Source: Lysobacterales bacterium (GTDB lineage Bacteria > Pseudomonadota > Gammaproteobacteria > Xanthomonadales > BPKI01). From it: 64,000 bases of DNA. Of the stretch, positions 54,785 through 61,993 are shown piece by piece. The notes beneath the pieces are model-generated. The model did no database searches, had not been told where the DNA came from, and saw nothing but the letters and a program-made list of their open reading frames with translations. Each line of letters starts with the position of its first letter. Position 1 is the stretch's first letter. The stretch is taken from contig BPKI01000001.1 of assembly GCA_026005055.1 (NCBI GenBank), positions 1,875,290 through 1,939,289 on the forward strand. Direction: 5' to 3'. The translations under genes were made by a program, and so were the position numbers.

Positions 54785-54800
54785 TTCCACACGAAACGAC
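54785..54800 (-). repeat. right terminal inverted repeat of the IS
   Basis: Reverse complement reads GTCGTTTCGTGTGGAA, matching the left end. The next base begins the cmr3 remnant. Confidence 0.8.
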
Positions 54801-54802
54801 AT

Positions 54803-54972
54803 GGAGCCCCCAAAACGGCGGTGCGCGCAGCGCCCACGGGCAGCGTTTGGTGGATTGAAGACCTCGAGGCGACGCCGGAAGCGCTCCGCAAGCTTGTGGC
54901 GCGGGGACTTTGGTCGGACCCGTGCGAGGATCCCATCCGCCGGGCCGAGGGCTTCAATCGATTCACATTCGC

Positions 54973-54982
<10 letters not shown>
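54803..54982 (+). pseudogene. cmr3: cmr3 C-terminal remnant
   Basis: In the frame starting just inside the IS border, the last 59 codons read GAPKTAVRAAPTGSVWWIED and end RAEGFNRFTFAVY before TGA. AxPxGSVxW and the terminal GFNRF are typical of the Cmr3 C-terminus. The rest of the gene is missing: the IS replaces it. The stop lies within the first copy of a 20-bp direct repeat before cmr4. Confidence 0.8.
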
Positions 54983-55912
<930 letters not shown>

Positions 55913-55913
55913 A

Positions 55914-56336
55914 ATGGTCACGACAGCAGTGAACCAATCCCAGCCCCGTCTCACGGCTGAGCAACGTCGCGCAAAGCACGCGTGGAATTGCGTAACGCAA
56001 GCCAAACAAGTGCTCGGTCACGACTATGATCAATATGCAAATCTCGCCAAAAGCATTCCCGCACTCATCCTGAACAGCGGACTCATGCAGGTGATGGCGT
56101 TCCTGCACGAGAAAGGTCGGGACAAGAAAACGGGAAAACCCGACCCGAACAAACCACACACTATGATTGGCGATCATCTCCGAAGCGCTTTACATGATCG
56201 CTTTACTGAAATTCCGACAGGCTTCGAGGAAGCTATGGGAAAGCTTATGGAAGCCGATCCCAGAAAGTTTCAGGCCATCACCACTGAGGCTTTCGCCTGG
56301 CTCAAGTGGCTTAGGCAGATGGCCGCGGCGCGGTAG
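55914..56336 (+). CDS. cmr5: Cmr5, small subunit of type III-B
   Basis: 140 residues, all helical: AEQRRAKHAWNCVTQAK, YANLAKSIPALILNSGLMQVMAFL, and AFAWLKWLRQMA at the end. Typical of the Cmr5 small subunit. The last ~67 bp overlap the 3' end of a PIN-domain gene on the other strand. Confidence 0.92.
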   Translation: MVTTAVNQSQPRLTAEQRRAKHAWNCVTQAKQVLGHDYDQYANLAKSIPALILNSGLMQVMAFLHEKGRDKKTGKPDPNKPHTMIGDHLRSALHDRFTEIPTGFEEAMGKLMEADPRKFQAITTEAFAWLKWLRQMAAAR

Positions 56337-56764
56337 GGGTGAGTGTCATGATCGAGCCGTCTTTCGATACCGCGCAGCCGCAGGAAGTCCGTGCGCGCGC
56401 TGACAATCTTCGCGCCGGTCGAACCCAGGTCTTGCGGCGGTTCGTCGCCAGTCACGAACCAATCGGCATAAGCGGCAAGGGCAGCAGCCAGGGTGGCCGC
56501 ATCGGCTTCATCTGGCGCGCCCGGTATCCGAACAGCGGCGCTTGCACCTTCCTGGCATGCTCGCGTGAAAAATTCTTCTGCCAGTGCAATCTGCCCCTCT
56601 CGCGCCCGGAATTTCGTGCGGGCATCGCGAGTGAATTCCGGCCGTACTGCGGCGCAGATCATCAATTCCGCACGCGCTCGGATCAGGGCAGCCAGCAGAT
56701 CAGCGCAGATGCCACACGCGAGTATCCCGCTCAGCAGCACATTCGTATCGAGAAAGACTTTCAA
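56270..56764 (-). CDS. PIN-domain toxin (VapC-like)
   Basis: 164 residues with PIN acidic residues: FLDTNVLLSG (Asp6), PEFTRD (Glu), and DEADAATLAAALAAYADWFVTGDEPP (paired Asp). TTG start at 56764 overlaps the antitoxin TGA (TTGA). The last ~35 residues (after ARTDFLRLRG) extend beyond the usual PIN end and overlap cmr5 antisense. Probably a ribonuclease toxin of a type II toxin-antitoxin pair inserted between cmr5 and cmr6. Confidence 0.82.
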   Translation of the reverse strand: MKVFLDTNVLLSGILACGICADLLAALIRARAELMICAAVRPEFTRDARTKFRAREGQIALAEEFFTRACQEGASAAVRIPGAPDEADAATLAAALAAYADWFVTGDEPPQDLGSTGAKIVSARTDFLRLRGIERRLDHDTHPYRAAAICLSHLSQAKASVVMA

Positions 56765-56979
56765 GAGAAATCCTGGAAAAACTCTTCATCGGTGATGTAT
56801 TTGGCCTTTTCGGCCGAGGGCCGCAGCGTACACTACGGCGGCTTGAGCGCGGCCAGCGCCCTCTGCCGATGGATGAAGTCCCGCACCAAATCGCTTTTGC
56901 TGCGGTGGGTCTCTGCCGCCAGCCAGGACAATTCGGCATCGAGCTCCTCATCGATGCGCAGCGTCAAGGTCCTGGACAT
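56761..56979 (-). pseudogene. RHH antitoxin interrupted by an amber codon
   Basis: MSRTLTLRIDEELDAELSWL (ribbon-helix-helix DNA-binding part, 48 codons) ends at TAG (56835-56833). In the same frame it continues for 23 codons, ending KAKYITDEEFFQDFS and a TGA that overlaps the toxin start. The C-terminal tail is what usually binds the toxin. So the gene looks like one antitoxin split by a nonsense mutation; only the DNA-binding part would be made without read-through. Confidence 0.72.
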
Positions 56980-57033
56980 GTGCGAAGTCTCCCATGCGCG
57001 TTGTAATACAGCATGATACAGAGGGCCACTACC

Positions 57034-58455
57034 ATGCCAATTGCAGCCGTACCCGAATATTTGCAGCGCGACGACAGAGAGTTTTACCTCTCGTCGCCGC
57101 CAGGACACCGGTTTCTTTTGTACTTTCCCGTTTGGGGAGAAAACCGTGAGCATGGCGGCAAATTCGACTGGCGTATTGAAGATCGTGTGCCGAAGATGAA
57201 ACGGAAGGAAGGTAAGACGCAGCAGGACGGATGGGATGATCTTGATAACCGGCAATATGCCTGCACCATCGCCGCCTGCGGTTCGCCAACTTACGATGAG
57301 AGTAGACCAAGAGCCCGCAAACTCAAAACCGACCATGGGCTCAAGCCTTGGATACCCTTGATGAAAGGTTTGCTTAACCGCCAGACGGCCCTTGCCGACA
57401 CAGTTCCTACGGACAACCTGCTGCGCCTCGACGCCACAGCCATCGCGCCCTTCACCACCGGCCTGGGTAACGAGCACCCGCTGGAGAACGGCTTCGCTTT
57501 CCTCAACCCCTATGGCCTGCCTTATTTGCCCGGAAGTGGCGTCAAGGGGGTGCTGCGTCAAGCGGCACGCGAACTCGCCTCGGGGGTCTGGGGCGACACA
57601 CACGGCTGGTCGGCGGAGAAAAACATCCCGCTCATGGCAGGCGAGGGCGAGCGCCGCAAGCCGGTGCTGGACGACAGCAAGCGTCCCGTCATGCTCTCCG
57701 TTATCGACGTCCTGTTCGGGCTCGAATCTCGCGACGGCGAGAAGGAGCATGTGCGCGGTGCGCTGTCATTTTGGGACGTGATCCCACAAATCGCAGGCGA
57801 CAGCCTGATGGTGGAGATCATGACACCGCATCAATCGCACTATTACCAGCAGGAGAAGGATAGAAAGACTGGCGACAGTACGAGCCCCCACGACTCCGGC
57901 CAGCCCATTCCGATCGCATTTCTCACGGTTCCGCCGGGCTCGCACTTCGTATTCCACGTGGTCTGCGATCGGGCGCACCTGGGCCGACTTGCCCCCGCTT
58001 TGCTGGAGCAGGACGGAGATGGGAAACCCCGCTGGCAAGGCCTCCTCAGAGCCGCCTTCGCCCACGCCTTCGAGTGGCTCGGCTTCGGCGCCAAGACCGC
58101 GGTCGGTTACGGAACGATGCAAATGCAAGGCCAAAGCACAACGACGAGCAGCGCAGAGGTTTCTAAGCCGTCCACGGCGGAACCCACGAAAGATTCATCT
58201 CCAAAAGAAGGCGCTGCGCCCTCCTCTATCCCAGTGAAGGCCAATCTTACTTTCAGAAAAGATTCCCAGCAGATTGAAGTGAGCTTCATCGGAATGAAGC
58301 TTCTTCACAACACCTCCCTAAAAAAAGAAGAAATCGAACGCCTTTTTGAAGATCCTAAGCAGTTCAACCGACTCCTGAAAGATTCGAAGTTACAAAACGT
58401 CGAGGTTATCGTTTCCGAAAATCGACCGGGCGCTAAAATTATCAAGATCCGTTGA
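57034..58455 (+). CDS. cmr6: Cmr6 with long C-terminal extension
   Basis: 473 residues. RAMP core: LDATAIAPFTTGLGNEHPLENG, PYGLPYLPGSGVKGVLRQAA and the C-terminal loop GFGAKTAVGYGTM (~350). About 115 residues follow: a Ser/Thr/Pro/Lys linker (STTTSSAEVSKPSTAEP) and a small alpha/beta-looking end (KANLTFRKDSQQIEVSFIG ... ENRPGAKIIKIR). Known Cmr6 proteins usually stop near the Gly loop. Separated from cmr5 by the toxin-antitoxin pair. ATG 57034 follows GAGGG; an ATG at 57013 is in frame. Confidence 0.9.
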   Translation: MPIAAVPEYLQRDDREFYLSSPPGHRFLLYFPVWGENREHGGKFDWRIEDRVPKMKRKEGKTQQDGWDDLDNRQYACTIAACGSPTYDESRPRARKLKTDHGLKPWIPLMKGLLNRQTALADTVPTDNLLRLDATAIAPFTTGLGNEHPLENGFAFLNPYGLPYLPGSGVKGVLRQAARELASGVWGDTHGWSAEKNIPLMAGEGERRKPVLDDSKRPVMLSVIDVLFGLESRDGEKEHVRGALSFWDVIPQIAGDSLMVEIMTPHQSHYYQQEKDRKTGDSTSPHDSGQPIPIAFLTVPPGSHFVFHVVCDRAHLGRLAPALLEQDGDGKPRWQGLLRAAFAHAFEWLGFGAKTAVGYGTMQMQGQSTTTSSAEVSKPSTAEPTKDSSPKEGAAPSSIPVKANLTFRKDSQQIEVSFIGMKLLHNTSLKKEEIERLFEDPKQFNRLLKDSKLQNVEVIVSENRPGAKIIKIR

Positions 58456-59208
58456 TCCAGAGATTCGACCTCGGCGGGAAACCAGTTCCGGATCTCGCCC
58501 CGCGATCGGCTGTCGGTGCGAACGATCGCTTCGATCCTGTGGGTGATACGGCGGGGTGGCTTTTTGCGTCCGACGGAGGCCATGAACAGGCCGCCGCCTG
58601 GACACGCCTCGCTTCCGCGCGCCGTTCGCGCGCAACGGCAACACGGCGCGAGCCGAAACATCGGACTTGCGCTGCGCGAGCCACGAGGAGGCGTGGCCGG
58701 AGTGCGTGCCGCGCGGCAACACGCGGGACCACCGATCGGACGAAAGGGCGGCAAGCGTTCCTTCGCAAGTTCTCGTGGACGAGGATTCCCGCCGAGGGGC
58801 ACTATGCTCGAACTGCAAGGCCGCAGACGGTCAACAGCCGCCTACCATCACCGCACGATCGCAACTCGCAACCTGAAGGCGAAGGTCCTCGATCGGCGCT
58901 TTTGCCTCGATTGCCGCGATCCCAGCGCATTCGGCATATTCCCTTTCCAGCGGGCCTCGGTGAAAGCCCTCTCGATCCCCTGGGCACAGCCGAATCCCCG
59001 GTAATGATTCCCTGAAAATCAGGGCTGAAGCAGCGACTCCTCATCCTATTTCGCGGCTGGGCTTGCCTTCCCCGCTGGCACCCGCTAAGATGCCCCTGTC
59101 CGAGGCCACATAACCGAGATAAATCATAAGCTTAGCAATACTTTTCAATGCTGTTTGTGATTTCAGAAACGAATCGAGGAAACGAACTCGAAGCACAGGA
59201 GGCGTAAA
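58456..59208. other. gene-poor region after cmr6
   Basis: About 750 bp. Several open frames exist on both strands but none has a family signature, good start or codon pattern. The part 59041-59200 is notably AT-rich compared with the rest of the window, which suggests foreign DNA or a regulatory region for the small gene that follows. No tRNA-like arm was found. Confidence 0.5.
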
Positions 59209-59544
59209 ATGGGAAAGAAATCCGATCGCAACAAAGAGGCCACGAAACAAAAAATCAAATTCATCAAAGAAGGATCGAAGAAACTTCGCCGTATCGTCAA
59301 AGTCAAACGTCGCTACACGTTCCCCCATCATCTGATGGCCGATCGCCTGGTCGTGATCGTCCATGACATCCTGCGGCGGAAAGGTCGCAAAGCGGCCAAG
59401 GCGCATCTCGAGCACCTGCTGCTGCCCAAGAGGGAACAAGGCACGTTTATTTCCCTTGCCGAAGATCCGGAGTACGTCGCGCTTTGTCGCGAGGCGCTCC
59501 TCGCCGCACGCCAGGGGCGCGATGGAAGGCCGTGCGCGCCTTGA
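59209..59544 (+). CDS. small basic hypothetical protein
   Basis: 111 residues, not recognised. The first ~40 residues are Lys/Arg-rich (KEATKQKIKFIKEGSKKLRR), suggesting nucleic acid contact; the rest is helical (MADRLVVIVHDILRRKG, LEHLLLPKRE). An excellent ribosome binding site AGGAGGCGTAAAATG supports translation. Convergent with rtcB. Confidence 0.7.
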   Translation: MGKKSDRNKEATKQKIKFIKEGSKKLRRIVKVKRRYTFPHHLMADRLVVIVHDILRRKGRKAAKAHLEHLLLPKREQGTFISLAEDPEYVALCREALLAARQGRDGRPCAP

Positions 59545-59589
59545 GCGAATGCCCTGCCGAGCGTCAGCCAAGTCGCCGCTCAACGCCGG

Positions 59590-60780
59590 TCAGCCTTTGA
59601 CGCAAAGAATCTGGCGCAAGGTGTGCACGACTTCGACCAAATCGTCCTGCCGTGCCATGACCTGGTCGATGTCCTTGTAGGCGCTCGGAATCTCGTCCAG
59701 GACCCCGGGATCCTTGCGGCACTCCACACCCTCCGTCTGGCGGGCGAGTTCGGCCACGGAAAACCGGCGCTTGGCTTCGGCGCGCGAATAACGCCTTCCT
59801 GCGCCATGCGAGCAGGAGCAGAAGCTCATGCGGTTGCCTTTGCCGCGGACGATGTACGACCGCGTCCCCATCGAACCGGGAATGATCCCAAGCTCCCCTG
59901 CCCCCGCACGGATAGCCCCCTTGCGAGTGACGTAAAGCCGCTCACCGAAGTGCTCCTCCACGGTTACGTAGTTGTGGTGGCAGTTGACGGCTTCTTCGGT
60001 GACCTCGAAGGGCGGCAGATGACGGCGCATGACGGCGAGAATGCGCTCGAGCATCAGCTGCCGGTTGAGGCGGGCATAGTCCTGCGCCCAGGAGACCGCT
60101 TCGACGTAATCGTCGAAGGACTGCGTACCCTCGCGGAGATAAGCGAGGTCGCGATTCGGGAGCCGGCGATCGAGCCGCTCCATTTCGCGCCTGGCCACCT
60201 CGATGTAGTGCGTGCCGATCGCATTGCCGATCCCGCGCGAGCCGGAATGGAGCATCACCCCCACCCGATCCTCCTCATCGAGCACGATCTCGATGAAGTG
60301 ATTGCCGCCGCCGAGCGTTCCTGCTTGCTTGGCGGCTGTTGCTTCCGCGTCCTTCAAGCGCTTTTCGAGGGCGGGGGCTTTCTCGAGAATCGGCCGCAGG
60401 CGCTTGAGCACCGGCCGCAGCCTAGCATCGGGCAGCGGATCGCGATAGCTCGCGAAGCCGACCGGAATGGCATCTTCGATGGCCCCTCGGAGCGCCCGCA
60501 GGGAATCGGGAAGCTGCTCGGCCGTGAGCGTGGTGCGCACCCAGCACATGCCGCAGCCGATGTCCACGCCGACCGCTGCGGGGATGATCGCTTCCCGGGT
60601 GGGGATCACCGCCCCCACGGTCGCGCCGATCCCGAGATGCACATCGGGCATGACCGCGATGTGCGGATACACGATGTCGAGCTTCGCCATCGCCCGAAGC
60701 TGGGCGAGCGTTTCCTCGTCGATGTCATCGGTCCAGATGCGAACCGGAACTTTTTCCTCGATGGTGCGCAGGATCGGCAT
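59590..60780 (-). CDS. rtcB: RNA-splicing ligase RtcB
   Basis: Joins 2',3'-cyclic phosphate (or 3'-phosphate) RNA ends to 5'-OH ends using GTP and Mn2+. 396 residues: MPDVHLGIGATVGAVIP, GVDIGCGM (metal Cys), GTLGGGNHFIEI, and the guanylylated His in CSCSHGAGRRYSR near residue 323. No rtcR or archease gene in the window. ATG at 60780 chosen by family length. Confidence 0.95.
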   Translation of the reverse strand: MPILRTIEEKVPVRIWTDDIDEETLAQLRAMAKLDIVYPHIAVMPDVHLGIGATVGAVIPTREAIIPAAVGVDIGCGMCWVRTTLTAEQLPDSLRALRGAIEDAIPVGFASYRDPLPDARLRPVLKRLRPILEKAPALEKRLKDAEATAAKQAGTLGGGNHFIEIVLDEEDRVGVMLHSGSRGIGNAIGTHYIEVARREMERLDRRLPNRDLAYLREGTQSFDDYVEAVSWAQDYARLNRQLMLERILAVMRRHLPPFEVTEEAVNCHHNYVTVEEHFGERLYVTRKGAIRAGAGELGIIPGSMGTRSYIVRGKGNRMSFCSCSHGAGRRYSRAEAKRRFSVAELARQTEGVECRKDPGVLDEIPSAYKDIDQVMARQDDLVEVVHTLRQILCVKG

Positions 60781-61232
60781 GGCATCTCGAAGATGCGATC
60801 GCGAGAGCGCCAAAACAAGGCCCCGCGGGCGGCGTCCCCGGAGCGACGGGGCGATTCCCCGCGGCCATCCCGTGCGCTCTCCTCCGGCGTACTGACACGA
60901 ATGCCTGCCGGCGGAGGCCGAGGGCGCGCGGAGCCGCACCCCGCGGCGAGCGAGCGCCGACCGAACGGCCGTCGAGGTCAAGCCGCGAGCGAGCCAATCG
61001 CCACACCCGCAGGCCCGAGAGTCGCTCGTTCCTCGAGCAAAGCCGCCGGATTGCCTTCGAAGCCTGCGACCACGAGACCGCTCCGCGATGCGCGGGTTCA
61101 GTCGGAAGGCCGCAGCCTCAAGCCCCCGCGCGATGAGGCGCGAAGGGCCCGCCTTGCCGATGCGCCCTCGCTCGCAAGAGCGCGCTGCGATTAGACTAAC
61201 GCCCTCTCCTCATCGAAGCTGGGAGCCGGGTC
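60781..61232. other. intergenic region upstream of rtcB
   Basis: About 450 bp, very GC-rich, with several short inverted repeats but no gene, tRNA or sigma54-type (GG-N10-GC) promoter that I could identify with confidence. Probably holds promoters for rtcB (left) and the HdeD-type gene (right). Confidence 0.4.
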
Positions 61233-61817
61233 GTGAGCCAAGACCCCAACCTCGCCGAAGCCTCCCGTCTGCTGAACGAGGCTTTGCGGCGCACGATCGA
61301 GCGCTACGCGCTGTTCTATTTCGCCCAGGCGACGCTCACTGTCGCCGCGGGGGCCGTGGCGCTCGTGCTGCCGATCCTCGCTGCTCAGGCCGGCGCGCAG
61401 GCGCTCGGTTGGCTGCTCATCGCCAACGGCCTCGCCCAGGCGCTTGGGCTCGTCGGCATTCGCGCCCACCCGACCTTTCTCCTCAAGCTGATTTCGGCGG
61501 CGCTCGGGGTACTGCTCGGCACCCTGCTGATCCGCGCTGCCGGCGATCCGAGTGTCCTGCTCGGGGCGCTGCTGATCGTGTTCCTGACGATCGATGGGGT
61601 GGCGCGGTTGGTCTTCGCCCTCTCCATCCGGCCGATGCGCGGATGGTGGCTTCTGGCTTTGGCGGGGCTTCTGGCCATCCTGCTCGCCTTCACGCTGTGG
61701 TCGGTCTGGCCGGTGGCCTCGGTGGCCTGGCCGAGCGTGGTCCTCGGTCTTGCGCTGGTGGCCGGCGGACTCGCGCTCGGCAAACTGGTTTACGACCTCC
61801 GAAGAGACGAGGGCTGA
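61233..61817 (+). CDS. HdeD-like DUF308 membrane protein
   Basis: 194 residues, six membrane helices in three pairs (ALFYFAQATLTVAAGAVALVL; LLIANGLAQALGLVGI; WWLLALAGLLAILLAFTLW). DUF308/HdeD family, tied in enterobacteria to acid resistance. GTG start at 61233 after GGGAGCCGG. Confidence 0.85.
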   Translation: MSQDPNLAEASRLLNEALRRTIERYALFYFAQATLTVAAGAVALVLPILAAQAGAQALGWLLIANGLAQALGLVGIRAHPTFLLKLISAALGVLLGTLLIRAAGDPSVLLGALLIVFLTIDGVARLVFALSIRPMRGWWLLALAGLLAILLAFTLWSVWPVASVAWPSVVLGLALVAGGLALGKLVYDLRRDEG

Positions 61818-61884
61818 GACGTATCGAAGGAGGCTCGGCGGGGTTGGATGACCACGTCGAGGGCTGCCGGCACGGCCTCTCGGA

Positions 61885-61912
61885 GGCGGGCGTCCCGCCC
61901 GCCTTTCTCTAG
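61885..61912 (+). terminator. terminator after the HdeD-like gene
   Basis: Perfect 8-bp stem GGCGGGCG/CGCCCGCC (61885-61892, 61896-61903), 3-nt loop, followed by TTTCTCT. Confidence 0.75.
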
Positions 61913-61993
61913 CGTGGCTCGGCGCATTGACGCAGCGCAACATCCGCGGCATCGTGAGCGTACGGCTCGCCGCCGTTCCGAGGGTGCCTGGCT

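Larger units (their letters stand above)
53353..54800 (+). mobile_element. ISL3-family insertion sequence
   Basis: About 1,448 bp bounded by imperfect inverted repeats: left GTCATTTCGTGTGGAA at 53353-53368, right (reverse complement) GTCGTTTCGTGTGGAA at 54785-54800, 15 of 16 matching, with further matches inward. One transposase gene inside. No 8-bp target duplication is found at the ends: the left flank is a CRISPR repeat start, the right flank is inside cmr3. Codon choice looks different from its neighbours (many CTG/GTG/GCC), consistent with recent arrival. Confidence 0.88.

Noticed and set aside
58305..58802. possible gene overlapping the cmr6 end on the minus strand
   Set aside because: No start signal or homology; overlaps real coding sequence for a third of its length.
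60781..61232. tRNA or small gene upstream of rtcB
   Set aside because: No T-arm/anticodon pattern and no convincing open frame with a ribosome binding site.
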